The notes under the pieces: model-generated
Seen by the model: only the letters and a program-made list of their open reading frames with translations
What the model was told of the DNA's origin: nothing
The model's database searches: none
Shown: positions 1 to 12,774 of the stretch, piece after piece
Position numbering within the stretch: position 1 is the first letter of the stretch
Layout of the letters: each line of letters begins with the position of its first letter
Assembly: GCA_037903475.1 (NCBI GenBank)
Contig: JBAJFG010000076.1
Location: forward strand, 558,001-622,000
Reading direction: 5' to 3'
Source: Ancylostoma caninum
Taxonomy: Eukaryota > Nematoda > Chromadorea > Rhabditida > Ancylostomatidae
Length of the DNA stretch: 64,000 nt
Position numbers and translations under genes: made by a program

Positions 1-3000
1 ACATCAGCTGCCTCCTCTTCACTTGGCTGCCATGATTGGAAGTCCTTCTATAGTTCAGGTATTTTTCGTCAACCCAATTTGAATAACTCGTCACAATACG
101 AGAAGTGCACATTTCACATTCTTTTCAAGTTCCAAACTCTCTGTGATTGGTGCGTCAGTAATACTTGAATTGATATTTAGGCTCTGGTAACTGAAGGTGC
201 TTCTCTTGCTGCCAATGACTTCGTTCTTTTCACTGCTCTTCATTGTGCTACCTATTTCGCTAACGAGCAAGTAGGTTTACCAACTATTAGCTAGTGTGGC
301 ATTATCTGTTTCGAACGAATTGAGTATTATTCATTCTATACTGAGCATCCGCGGTTGTGGATATTTGTAGAGAGTATGGTAAAGGTTTTCGAATTGTAGA
401 TGCAATCAGTTGTTTGTTCGAAATTTGCTTTTAATGCGAGTTTTGTCGAAATTTTAGAGCCGGTGATTTTCCAGCTGGTGATTTCTGCCTTTGACTTCTT
501 GCTTATCGCACGATTCTCAAGTGTTCATATGTTTTTCAACAGCCAGGGTCATTTATAGACATGTTTTAGGTAGTTCGTTGTCTGTTAAGCTGTGGTGCCG
601 ACGGAAACGTATGCGGCGGTGTGAAAGACCGTCCACTACACCTAGCTGCGAGTAGAGGGCTTTCAGCCATTACTTCGCTTCTTCTGGAAGCAGGAGCTGA
701 TCGTACGTTCTTAGCCCTTGTTTGTGCCTCTGCTGCATTTCTCGCTTTTTGGGATGTTTCCTATAGATAAGCAGTGCCTACTTTACTTTAAAATGCCCAG
801 GTGCTGCTCTTCATCGTACTGTTTTTTTCTAAAAATACTGCAGCTACTGCATATCTCTCTCTTCATGCCTATCCGTCACTTTTTCTCGCTAACCACAGGA
901 TAAAATGAATTCCAGCGCAATTGGCCGATGATGAGGGTAATCTTCCATTACATTTTGCTGCAAAAACCGGGCACATGGCTGTGCTGAATATTCTTCTCAG
1001 GAGCAGCAGCAATGTGGTAGAGGTAATGATGATTTTTGCCTAGTTATAAATTTCACCTTCATGAATAGAATGACCTTGCAACGATGTAGCAGATGTGAGT
1101 CACGTAGGTGACTAATGATTTACGGCCGAAACACCTGTGTTGTCAGATGGAATGGGTGGGTGATATCACCGAATCGTCAAAAAATACCATTTTGCTTCAC
1201 ACAGTGCATCCATCTCTTTTTGTGATGCCATTTTCGCCTGAATCATTCTAGACTCACACCGGAAAGGTTTACGATCTGTTAGAATGTTTGTACACAGGAT
1301 GCTCGTGCGTCATTAAAATAATTGACAGCCACTTGCTTCTTTGCGTTTCCACGTTGTCGTTAAATCTGCTCTCTGCCTCTCATAACAATTCTAACATAGG
1401 TTTTTATACAATCACATTGATTCAGAGGTGTACTTAGATATCATGTTGTTTAAAATGTTGAGAACATTGGGGCTAAACTATGTTCCGAACTGTATACATC
1501 TCGCTAAGAATTCGCGGTGAGCCGCGGGGTAACTAGTTGGTTCAGAAGAAGAGGCTGGTAAACATGGACTACACATCACTCGGGGATCTGATCCCTTACC
1601 TCCTTTCCCTCTCTTTTTCACGACAGAAAAGTAGAAGAGGGGAGCAGGCATTTCGAGAGGGAAACGTAATGAAAGGAGAATTTGCATTTTCTCTCCAAAG
1701 ATTTGGGGGGAGGGGGAACGATAGAGCATTTTTGCATGGAAAAAAACTTGAAGGATAACTGGTAAAATTTGTTGACTCTAAAAGGAAGCTTGAAAGCGGT
1801 CGCAGGAGATATGTTTTGTTAGCTCAGAGAGGTCCAATGAAGTGACTTTGTCTGCAATTATGACCGCACTGGTTTCATCGAAGGCAGGACGCTGTAGGTT
1901 GCGTACGGAAGGGGACTTTACTAAATGACAGTAGTAAAACATCAAAATCAAAGGAATTACACCACATACATATGAAAAGTGTAAAAATTAGATAAGTTAG
2001 CCGAGACCGTGATGAGATCGTAATTGCAGACAAAGTCACTCCATCGGCCCTCTATGTACTAGCAGACTATACCTAGTAATCAAGCATAAAATCGCGCGTA
2101 AGCAAAGGCACACTAAATAGCTACTAGGGTCCTTCAAGTTAGAACTGCCGAATAGGGCACGCACGGACACAAGCTGAGGCTTGAATCGGGGCACAGCACA
2201 AGAGTGTTTGGTTAGCACTGCTGTCTCGAAAAAAAAAACTTTATCCTACGTAGATGCGTCACCGTACATTTCCGTGCTCGAAATCGAAGCTTGAAAGCTG
2301 CTGCGAATGAGGCAGAAATAATCATAGATGCCTATTCTTCCACTAGAAAAATAAACATTCATCTATTTTCAAGAAACAAGGCCGCCTGCTGACGCATTGG
2401 AGCTGGTGTGGTCATGTAATTGCATTAAGCATTGGCAGTAAATTTTTACTTATTTCTCAATAGTTATGATTTTGCCTTATGATCGGACTAGGTCCGCTTT
2501 TATTTTGCTACTGTTTTGTGTTACTGTAACTGTGTAGATTTGATTTTTGGTGGAAATCATGCTGTTTTTGAACTCTATTGCCTTATGCTAGCGTCAGAGC
2601 GGTTCTGCCTATATTCGTACTTGTTCCAAGAAATGTCATCCATGTATAGAGGGTCCTATCCGAAGCAATTAGTGATTTGGAAATGTTTATTCACAGCATG
2701 AAATTTCAACAGTTTTCTCAAAGTTTCTTCATTTTACGTTGCAACAAGCTTCTTTCCAAATGAATCAAATCAAATTAACCTAAATATATTTCATCCATAA
2801 TTACTAGTTTAATTGAAGCTATCTCTTCTGAGCTGTTTCTGCGGAGTATGTATGGATTATACTTGGTCCTATCTATAACTAGTTTGCTTATGAATGGATA
2901 TTTAACTTTTCAGACTGTGGCTACCCGCAACGTCTACGGTGACACACCGCTTCACCTGGCTTGTTATGGAGGACGTCTGGATGCCGCAAAAACTCTCATT

Positions 3001-6000
3001 GCTGCTGCTGGATCTCATATTATGGTTTCCGTAAGTAGACTTCTTTTTGCACACACGTTTTCAGACTAGAACCAGTCGTTTCTTGGATATAAATCCTTTT
3101 CGTTTTAACAATTTTGCCAGGATGAATTTCCATTGTTCAACCGGCTTCACGACCACCCGTCTTTACTTCTATTGTATGCTATCATTGTAGGAGAATGTGT
3201 TCTCTGAGACGCCACTCCACGCGGCTTGTACTGGTGGGAAGTCGATTGAGCTGATTGCATTTTTAATGAAGCAGCCGGGTGTGGATCCGAACTACCAGGG
3301 ACATGACGGACACACCGGTGAGGAATCACAAAAATTTTCGGGTTTTCAAAATTTTTCGGTTTTTTTCTGCTGGAATACCTTAAAGGGAGGAGTGAACTGA
3401 GCAGTTTTGTTGTTTACCGTCTGTTGTTTGCTACTATTCTCCCTACCTAAATTTGTGCTGGAGATTATAGGTGGGTTCCTGCAGCTTCTGAATGGAAATG
3501 AAAGAATCTACTTATGGGTCATGACAGGCGGATTATGTGACAGTTGCCTGCGGACACTGTTAGAGAGGAGGCACGAAACTTTTGTCGAGGAAATAGTTCG
3601 AAGACCTTCATTAGTGCACCTACTGATTCTGAGCTCGAGTTCTAATGTTGGACATTTCGTCCAAAAAGTTCAGTTTGGAAATCTGCAGTGAAACCTCTGG
3701 ATTCTTGGGCGTGGTGTTACTCCCTGGTAAAAACAGATTTCCGAAGGATGTTTACGAATTGCTTTTTAATGCAATTGTCTTCTAGTATGTCCGCTTGCTC
3801 CACGCAGTTTTTTGCCGTGTGGAAAACTAGTATTTTTCTGTAGAGATCTTGACTTGGACTCGCTAGAGTTCCAGTTGAGGGGTACTATTTGCTAAGCAGA
3901 TTAGATTAGCGCAGTGATTTTCGGTGCTTTTGAAGAATTGAGAATACATCTTCATTTTCCTTTTGGTGGTAGCTAAAAAGGTACGCAGACCAACACACAT
4001 AATTATTCTCGTAGAAAATGTAATGTGGTTTAATTTGTAGTTGATCCACAGCTTCTGGTACAAAATCGGCCGAAATCTGTTTGAGATTACAACGAATTTC
4101 AGCCTTACATTCGGCCTGCTATCATGGACACCTACAAATTGTACAGTACTTGCTCGAAAACGGAGCGGATCAATCTCTGGCTGCTCGGACCAACGAGAGA
4201 CCGGCGACTCTTCAGGGTGCACGTGAGTTGACAGCTTTCTTTGTTGAGATGTTCTGGTTCTGCACTTTTAATGTAGATGCTTGGGAAATTTTCTCGCAGC
4301 AAAAGTCTAAAAGTACAGTAAAGAGTACTCCTTTTAGCACAATCTACCTTTGCTGCGGCTATAATGGCGCTGAATCGGCCGGAGACGTTGTCAGGCATTT
4401 CATCACGTGACTCAGTGGTTTCTGTTGAAGTAGGATTATCTCCTGTTCCTATTATCACTTCGCCTTGTTTGGATGTGCAAAATTTTCTTCAGGATCAACA
4501 AACACCGGTGATCTGGGCTTACGAGAAAGGGCACGATCGAATAGTTGCATTATTAAAACAGTACGCGAATAAACGGCCTGATGCTGATGTCTGTAGCGAG
4601 TATAGGTTTGTCTGCATATTTTGCTATTCCTAGTAGTACCTTTCCAAGTTGTTGTTCCACATTGTATCATCTCTAGTTGTACGGAAGTATATGGTTTTCT
4701 GATAGTCTTTTTATTTTTGAAATCACACCCCTTCTTCTGTTGGTGAGCGCTTAATGGTGATTTCTTTAGTTCCGGGGATTCCTCCTACACACCACTACCT
4801 TCCCCAATGGGCCGACTTCGTTCGATGACTAGAGAGAAAGCTGAGGTTCTCCAACTTCGTTCAACGCTTCCACCTATGTTTCATCTGTCATTAGCTGACA
4901 TTGACTTTCAGGTGAATCTATACTTTTCTTATTTTTTTTCATATGGTTATGGATCTTCTTTTGCTGTCGAATTGTAACAGTTGCTTTAGTTATATAGTGC
5001 ATAAGTGAGATCAGTAGGCGATGCTAAAACACAATTTCTAGGAGGCGATAGGAAGTGGCTCGTTTGGCAAAGTCTACAAGGGGAGCTATCGAGGAAAAAT
5101 TGTGGCTATAAAAAGGTATGACCTTCATTTTATAAAGTATCATAAGTACTATAAAGAGGAGTAAGTGAATTACATTAAAAATTGTCAAGTTCAGTTAAAA
5201 TTGAGAAGTGGGTGAAAATTGTCTGTGTTTTGACCGGAGGACTCATTGAAGTATCGCGAGAGTATAAGATGCCTCTCTGTCTCACGTTCATCGATTTGAA
5301 GAAAGCCTTCGACTCTGTGGAGACAGAGGCGGTCCTCAAAGCCCTGGGCAACCAGGGCATACCTACTCAGTACATCAAGATATTTCGTGAGCTCTACAGC
5401 AACTTCACGACCAGGATTTCTCCATTCTACGACGACATCACTATCGACGTCAAGAGAGGGGTTCGACAAGGCGACACCGTGTCGCCAAAACTATTCAGCG
5501 CCACTCTCGAAGACGTCATGCGAAGACTGGAATGGGATTGCATGGGAGTGCAAGTTGATGGCCGGCGACTTAACCACCTTCGCTTCGCTGACGACATCGT
5601 CCTTATAACACCAACTATCGGCGAAGCGGAACGGATGCTGGCCGACTTTGACGACGCGTGTGGAAAGATCGGTCTCCAACTGAACCTGACGAAGACGATG
5701 TTCATGAGGAACGGATGGGTCCCGGATGCCCCATTCTCGCTCAACGGAACGACCATATCCGAATGCTCCAGCTACGTATATCTAGGTCGGGAAGTCAACA
5801 TGATGAACGATCTCGCTCCAGAGCTGGGCAGGAGGAAGCGAGCGGCTTGGGGAGCCTACAAGAGCATCGAGGACGTAGTGAAGAAGACGAAGAACACCAG
5901 GCTCCGTGCCCACCTCTTCAATACAACGGTTCTCCCTGCTTTGACGTACGCCTCGGAAACCTGGGCGTTACGCAAGCAGGATGAGAATGCGGTCAACGTC

Positions 6001-8853
6001 ATCGAACGCTCCATCGAGAGGGTGATGCTAGGAATAACCCGCCTCACACAAGTGAGGGCTGGAATACGGAGTTCCACCCTTCGTGAACAGTCGAAGATCA
6101 GGGACGCTGCCGCTTACGCCAAGTTGAGTAAGATCAGGTGGGCCGGACACGTGATGCGTCTTAACGACCACCGTTGGACAAGAGCCGTCAGCGACTGGAC
6201 TCCACGGGACGTTAAGCGCACGACAGGAAGACCACCGACCCGATGGTCAGACTTCTTCACGAAGTCCTTCAAGGAAAGATATAATGCTCTTCGTGTCCCT
6301 CGAACGGACAGAATCCACTGGACAACTCTGGCTCGCGAGAGGGACAAATGGAAGGATTGCTGGCGCCCGCTCGGTACATCCGAAGATCAACGGGAGTCAA
6401 GGTGATCAAGGTTTGACCGGAGGTTGACACGCTCATTATTACGGAATCTTAGAATTACTGACAGTCTTCTCGGTGTTAGTACAACTCAATGAATGGTTTT
6501 ATTGTTATTAGTGACAGTCATGGTGGCAAGGAGAATTAGGATGTAATCGGCTGTAGGGGAATTCTACTCATTCTGCCACCCCTCTCTGCTTCTGAGCATT
6601 CAAACACAATAATCGAATATTTAACGATCGAGCGTGTTTTGCTCTCTCTTTCCCTCCTACAGTGAAGATGCATTCGTCAATTCTTAAATACTTACCAAAT
6701 GTGGAAATGAGAGCAAGAACCGCCAATAGCACAATATGTGATAGCTTCTTCTCTTTTCCAACTGATATTTTCAGGTACCGCGCAGCAGTATACGGTTGCA
6801 AATCTGAAGTAGAAATGCTTTGCCGTGAAGTCTCGATACTCTCCAAGTTGACCCATCCGAATGTGGTGTGCTTCGTCGGAGCAGTGTTAGATGACCCCAG
6901 TGTGAGCTTTTCATCCTATAAAACGCGTGGGTGGTCATTAGACCTTGGAATCTCGATCACAATTTTCAGCAATTTGCAATAATTACCGAGTTCGTCAGTA
7001 ATGGCTCGTTGTTTTCACTGTTACATGAGCAGAAGCGGTAAGTCTCGTCCTCTCACTCGGAAGTTTTTTTTCTTCAAATTTTCGTTTTCTAGGGTTTTGG
7101 ATCCTCCATTTCGGCTAAGGATTTCCTATGATGTTGCACAAGGCATGCGTTATCTTCACGAAAGCGCAGCAAAACCTGTGATCCATAGGCGAGTTTCCTC
7201 TTAACTATTCCAAATGTAATACTGAATTGAAAACCGGCAGAAAAAACGTGTGAAGGTGCGCCAGAATAATGTTATGTGGCATTTCAGAGACCTCAATAGT
7301 CACAACATACTGATTCATCTTGATGGTCGTGCCGTGGTTGCTGATTTTGGCGAAAGTCGCTTCATGTGCCAAACAGAAGAGGAAAATATGACGAAACAAC
7401 CAGGGGTGAACAAATTTTCAGAGCTTCTAGTTAGATTCCGCAACTTTTTCATCGTAGTTCTTATACAGTTTTGCGGACCTTTGACTTATTTTCACATTTC
7501 GTTTCGAATACAATTGTTGGGATTGCACATACCATACAAACTTGAATAGATCTTTTTTTTCCGAGTTCATCTCTTATCACTATCTTTGATGTCGTTTTAA
7601 ATGACATATTTAACTCTCTGAATCTCAAGTGAACTTTTTTTTTTCTTAGAATCTTCGGTGGATGGCACCCGAGGTGTTCTCGCAATCTGGTCGTTACGAT
7701 CGCCGAGTGGATGTATTTAGGTAACCGTTACAACTGCAATTACCCTCTGGCTCCCGCATATGCATGTACCATCAGCAGTACTGTGTTTTAGCTTTGCCTT
7801 GGTCGTTTGGGAGGTTCATTCCGCAGAACTTCCTTTCTCACACTTGAAACCAGCGGCTGCAGCTGCAGAAATGGCATACAAACGAGGTATTTTCCCGGAT
7901 ACCCAGCATTACATTGGCGTGTTTTGCTCTGACCCCCTACAATTGATGCCCCTTTCAGGACGTCCACCGCTTCCAGACCAGCCAACTGCGCAATTTCCCG
8001 CACCGATACTTGAGCTCCTTCCAATGGCGTGGCATCCGGATCCTGTCGCGAGGCCGGATTTCTCGCAGGTAATTCACTACGCAGTTAGGAAGAGCATAGC
8101 TAAAGAGCCTGGTTAAGATAGTTGGAGCAGTTTTTTTATTGCACATCGAGTGTTTTAAGAGGACATTCACATTGTATTCAAGTTTAGGTTTTCTTTCTCG
8201 TGTTGAGTAATTCGCTTTATTAGTTTCCCTAAATTATGTTCTTTTTATATTGGTATTTATCTCTCGGAATTTTTTTCGAAGTTCATTCGTTACTGAACGG
8301 CTGCTCATAGTATTCATCTATTTTGTGAAATTACGTTCGAAATAAATTCGTACATCTTCATATTTAAAGAGTTGGGGACCAGTTCTCGTTCCATGCAGAG
8401 AGAAGCGTTATGCAATGGCAACGCGACGTACTACGATGTCACCAATGATTCAATCGATATATCGATTTAGATCGTTACCATGCTCGAACCGCATGTGAGC
8501 TTCTTGGTCCAGACCGATCCAGGGGATCCTCAAGGCACCGTTTCTCATCTAAAGACGCGCTGGGAACAGTTGGCAAATAGCAGCTCAAGGAAGCACGGTG
8601 AGATGTCCCTGTAATCCCATTGTTGCCTTTTTGGGTGGATTTGTCCACGCCAAGTTTTTGCAATGTACATAGTGCACACAATGACATGGCCAAGTGCCGC
8701 TGTTTTTTTTGTTGAATTTAGTTAATGTTAGCCATTTAAGCGATTTCATCCACTCTATCCTTTCTTAATGGGATAACGTCGAGTGGAACCGTTGAGGAAC
8801 TTCGCCAACGTATCGATCGAAATGGTTACGTGTGCCAATTAAGCAAGGATTAA
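1..8853 (+). CDS. TNNI3K: TNNI3K-like ankyrin-repeat protein kinase, 5'-partial, 19 exons
   Basis: Probable Ser/Thr (TKL-group) kinase with N-terminal ankyrin repeats, related to cardiac troponin I-interacting kinase. Exons that join in phase: 1-58, 181-270, 570-702, 916-1022, 2914-3030, 3191-3317, 4103-4222, 4338-4605, 4770-4911, 5042-5115, 6775-6901, 6970-7037, 7093-7188, 7288-7405, 7650-7720, 7792-7886, 7959-8068, 8471-8597, 8741-8853. They give 719 codons plus TAA. Residues about 1-330 are ankyrin units ([25 protein letters not shown]). [16 protein letters not shown] follows, then the kinase from about residue 388 to 640: [11 protein letters not shown] loop, VAIKRY lysine, [10 protein letters not shown] catalytic loop, DFGESRF, WMAPEVF, and [11 protein letters not shown] of subdomain XI. 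The C-terminal [13 protein letters not shown] resembles the end of vertebrate TNNI3K. The order, the IKRYR and [14 protein letters not shown] motifs and the kinase residues all look intact. Oddities: a GC-AG intron after 7188, an AAG acceptor before 8741, and an RTE insertion in the 5116-6774 intron. The first ankyrin exons lie outside the window. Confidence 0.93.
1023..2913 (+). other. Intron of the kinase gene, with one MITE
   Basis: This 1.9 kb intron separates two ankyrin exons. Apart from the inverted-repeat element at 1815-2066 I see no conserved reading frame here. Short frames on both strands around 1478-1758 overlap each other and have no recognisable motif. Confidence 0.7.
1815..2066. 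mobile_element. MITE, family A copy 1 (TTAGCT... termini)
   Basis: The left end reads TTTGTTAGCTCAGAGAG followed by GACTTTGTCTGCAATTA. The right end, on the opposite strand, reads the same GTGACTTTGTCTGCAATTA core followed outward by a matching tail. The two ends form imperfect terminal inverted repeats of about 55 bp around a short non-coding centre. Related copies lie at 23932-24238 and 27342-27562. No transposase is present, so this is a non-autonomous element whose exact boundaries are uncertain by a few bases. Confidence 0.75.
5229..5240 (+). repeat. 12-bp target-site duplication, left copy
   Basis: TTTGACCGGAGG occurs here and again at 6412-6423, immediately outside both ends of the RTE retrotransposon fragment. 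A perfect direct repeat exactly at both element ends is the expected footprint of target-primed insertion. Confidence 0.85.
5241..6411 (+). mobile_element. 5'-truncated RTE-clade non-LTR retrotransposon
   Basis: An uninterrupted frame encodes about 388 residues of RTE-type reverse transcriptase. It shows [27 protein letters not shown], the catalytic FADDIVLI, and the C-terminal thumb with WAGHVMR and GRPPTRW. It ends with a stop at 6403-6405 followed by the TGATCAAGG tail common in RTE elements. The endonuclease domain and the start of RT are missing, so the copy cannot move by itself. The frame is open throughout and the 12-bp target-site duplication is perfect, which suggests a recent insertion. 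It lies in sense orientation inside a kinase-gene intron and should be spliced out with it. Confidence 0.93.
6412..6423 (+). repeat. 12-bp target-site duplication, right copy
   Basis: This is the second perfect copy of TTTGACCGGAGG and defines the 3' end of the RTE insertion. Intron sequence resumes after it. Confidence 0.85.
7189..7287 (+). other. GC-AG intron inside the kinase catalytic loop
   Basis: The exon ends in CATAG and is followed by GCGAGT; the next exon starts after ATTTCAG. Only this GC donor rebuilds the invariant HRDLN catalytic loop in phase. The nearest GT donor would insert two extra arginines. GC-AG introns with a strong AG|GC context are known in nematodes. Confidence 0.8.
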
Positions 8854-11800
8854 ATCCACGACATATTTTGTACTGTTCTTTCAGCGTAGATAGATAGTGA
8901 GTAGATAGTGTATATAGCAGTAAGTAAAAGCCTTGAGGTTATGGATCAATGAGGTGCTTTAAGTGGCTTCTGCTCAAATTATGTGATTGATGTACTGCGA
9001 AGTATTCGCCAACACTCGATACGGGTATTGTTTGGTGTATTGAATAAAATTTCGGTTTTTAATGAGTTCGACAACTGGAGGCTGTGGTTATATAGTGTTA
9101 TGGGTAAGATGTTCCTCGAAAATAAATCCTCAGTTCGAAACTTGTGCATTTCGTTTCGTTTTTTTTTTCAAAAAGGATTTCTGGATAGGCTTGACCATTA
9201 ATTTTCTGCGCCCCTCCAAAGGTACACGGAATCGTGTTAGGTGGAACCTCTCCAGCGACTTTCTTCCACCTCGGAAGGGTCCAAGAGACCACACGCAGCC
9301 AGATCGCTGGAATGAAGTTCTACACCTTGCTGTAGTTTGTCCAGAAGTCGTTATACGTTGGGATTTACAAGTAACACGAGCCACAAGTATTTCCATAGAA
9401 GTTAGTTCATTTCACTGAGTTTTGCGACTTAATGGATACACAGGTTGCTGTTCTAGACTTCTTTTGAAGGATAAAGATGGCGCGAGATGTGAAACAAGTC
9501 TCGCTCCCGTTAGAGAGTCCATCTCGCCACTAAACTCGCGTGGAGGCTTAATCGACCAGCAGAGAGTGAAAATCCACGATGATCCAAAGTCGTGCGCAAC
9601 GATCTTCATGGAACACGAGAAAGTCACGAGATCTCCGTTTTTTTTTTTGGAGAAAAGGTTTGGTAGAGATAGGAGGAACAGACAAATAGATGGACACTGA
9701 CCGACTTGCTGACAGTGACAGACAGAAACGAAGTAAACAATCACATAAACAACACATAAGTAAATAAATGGAGACAGGAGCAAATTGATATCTAGCATGG
9801 CTACCCACATGATTCGCACCTTTTTAACCCTTGATCCTTTTCCGAAAGTCATTGAACTGTGTTCAGCGAACCATTGCTAAGATACATAGGCGGTCTCGTA
9901 TATATGGGCCCAGATGCACCTATCGAAGGATGGCTAAATTCTTACCCGTCGGTGTGATTACTCATGGGTAGCAAGCTGGATATGATCAACGTCACCTATG
10001 TGTTAACTCGTTGGTTGGTAAAGGATGAATCTAAGTACACTAACGAGTTTACCATAGGTAATCTGAATGATATTAATGCCTCAGATATTGGCTAGTGACT
10101 GCTTAGTAGTTCAATATGCGCCATCTCACGGATAACACCATGATTGTTTCAAATTTTCTATGAGAAGGGTTTTTTTTCTGCACTGGGTCAGAAAATCAGC
10201 GATGGAGCGCCTATCCAGAATTACCAGTTTTCTGTTCTAAACACCTTAACGGAGGTTAGGGTCTTCGAAAAAAAAAATTGCGAAGCGACTGGGAAAGCCT
10301 GCTGCTTTCACGTCTGTCCCCCAAACAAAAATGGAGCAGTCTTTGTACACCCTTGCGGCTGGCATTTTGACAAAATTTGGCAAAAAAGAAAAAGCTACGA
10401 GTGTTTTACGATTTTGCTGGAACTGATCTCTTTGAAAATCAACCTAGTGAGTACCTCTTCTTTCATCGTAATCATTTCTGTGCGCTTTTGAATGAATAAA
10501 CAATCCAATAGTATATAAAATCAGGACAGGTATGCTAGATTTGCATGGAATAAATGAGAACTGGTCCCGTAGCCAATTCTAAGAATGGATTCTGTATATA
10601 ATTTCAAAGAAGACCAGCACTTGCTCCATGACAACCTGTAGTACAACACACCAAAGAAAATAGGAGAAATTCGGAAGTTCTGAAACGGCTGAAGACCAGT
10701 TTTCGTCTACACCTGAATTCTTCAGACAACTTTGAATCACACATTAAGAATCACGTTGTACAGTCCACTAAGGTTACCTGCAAAGCGATGGGTCTGCATT
10801 TCCACGAACTACAGACCAAAGAACATATTACCACAAAGGCTCCTTCCGTCTACGGTCACTTACCACCCGCAGCGCAGCGTCAGGCCGTTTTGCCTTTTTG
10901 GAACCTTCCCAAAACAGCCGTACGTGGTTGAAAAGATGCCCTACGTCACTACAGTGTTCTATTGATCACTGTAGATCGAAGCTAAGCTATTCTTAGTGAG
11001 AAAAGAGTGAGAACAGCGCTTTTCTCCTGCTGTTGTACCGGGGCCTGACGCGCCGTGGGTGGTAAGTCTCCGGTAATCCCAAATTCGAACGTTGTAAACA
11101 GAGCGCGTTTTCCTCCCTGTGAACAGTGATGCTTCTCCCATGAATCTATCCAGAGCTTTACTTTCAAGCCAATTCTTCTGTTCGGACATATGACGTTTCC
11201 CTTCCCAGCCTCTAAACCCATCTTACGTTCCTCTTACTCACCCCATAAAAGCGGCTCCGAGGAAGAGAAGCGACCAGTTCGACCGTTAATTTTTTCTGCT
11301 TGAGCGGCTTCGGGGAGACCTAGGTAGTGGTTTATCGCTTTCCTGGTATTCACGAGAAGAGAACTTACCGTGGGTAAATCAGGGAGGAATTTCATCAGCT
11401 ACGGTTTGACGTGTGTAGGTTCGCTTGACTCGGGAAAGAAGCGGTAAGAAGTGCATCTACATATTCAGAATGGTACATATTCTTTAAGAGAGACTTGTAC
11501 ATATTCAGGATCCTATTAGTAACAAGTCATTAAATTTGAGAGACCTTAAATTAGCACAGTTTTTTTTAGGCTAACAAGGTTATTATAAAGGCGGAAAAAG
11601 CTGTTTGAAAGTTGACTTTATACAATTTATCCACGTCCGGATTTCTTACCAAGGGCGTAAAAGACTGCTCCTACACTCCAGACATGTAGTCCAGACCGAA
11701 GATCGCGCTGCTCATTATTCTAGTGGTCAAGGTGCCGGCACCGAACTTTCGTTTCTCGTGCGTGCGGATGTTCGTAATCTCCCGCTTAATCTGCTCCTGC

Positions 11801-12392
11801 CGCCGGCTGTTGAAGCAGCAGCAGCGAGACGATCTCGTGTGACCAGTTCTCCACTGTGGTCTGTGCATCTGCTGGATCGTCGCCTCCCAAAACGTTCTTG
11901 TTCTTCTCGCCGCCGCCGTGGTTTTCGGCTTCTTCGCTCGGCTTTTTTTGCTCATAAACGGTTAACGTCTCGAGACCGCAAAAGTCTTAACATTTAACTA
12001 TCTTGAGATATTACTTGAAAATCTCTCCAAGGCGTTGTTTCGATAGGAATCAAAATAACTTCTATGACTTCACCTGCAACTACATTTGTATTTATTTCAT
12101 ATATACATCAGGGAAAAACCGACATCTGTCACATTTTTTGGAGCTTCAAGGAGTCCACTTGTAGCAAAGCGTTCAAATGATTTGAATAATGACAAGTGCG
12201 TGCGAAGAAAGACATAGCTCATCGCAGCAGTTTTTCATTTATTTTTTCATTTTTTCTTCATTTTCAGCTTATCGCAGCATTTCAGGGAAAATTGGAAATC
12301 TTTTTGAGATCATCAAAGCAAGCTGTATACGTTCTTCTTCTTCATTACCGTTTGACCCGTATGTTGGCAGGTCCGCTTATAGCGCTGCACTA
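8854..12392. other. Intergenic region, no supported gene
   Basis: No splice-consistent coding exon was found between the kinase stop and the first MITE. An AATAAA near 9043 may serve as a distal polyadenylation signal for the kinase gene. The GC-richer stretch at 11670-11960 is open in more than one frame on both strands. Its minus frame (start at 11955) is rich in Lys/Arg but matches no family I recognise. Confidence 0.6.
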
Positions 12393-12774
12393 TACTTGGG
12401 ACCGAATAAAAACCGGATAATTTTGTTACTTTGATTAACGAATTCAGGAAATAGTTTCGACATTTAGACATTCGAGAATGTGAAAGCCCTACAGCTCTTC
12501 TTCTCTCTCATACAGCACGTTATTGTTCTCTAATGTTGAAACATTGAAAATTTCCATTTATTCGAAATATTCGATATTCGGTAGCAAAAATTTTCGATTT
12601 CGAATGAGTGGAAATTTCGAATGTCCCAAAATCGGAGTCCAATACAGTGCTGTGCGAGAGAGAAGAAGAGCTTCATGGCTTTCTTATCCTTGAGGATCTA
12701 GACCTGTGAATGGCCTTCTAAATTGTAAATTAAAGTAACAAAATTATTTATTCGGTCCCAAGTATACGCTGCAC
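12393..12774. mobile_element. TA-flanked inverted-repeat element (MITE)
   Basis: The ends are inverted copies: TACTTGGGACCGAATAAA at the left and its complement at the right, with the similarity continuing inward through CTCTTCTTCTCTCTC for roughly 140 bp per arm. TA dinucleotides at 12391-12392 and 12775-12776 fit a Tc1/mariner-type target duplication. No coding capacity is seen. Confidence 0.75.

Noticed and set aside
11605..11997. Overlapping plus (130 aa) and minus (94 aa) frames in a GC-rich patch, the minus one histone-like in its basic N-terminus
   Set aside because: No family motif could be matched, several frames are open at once, and no splice partner was found.
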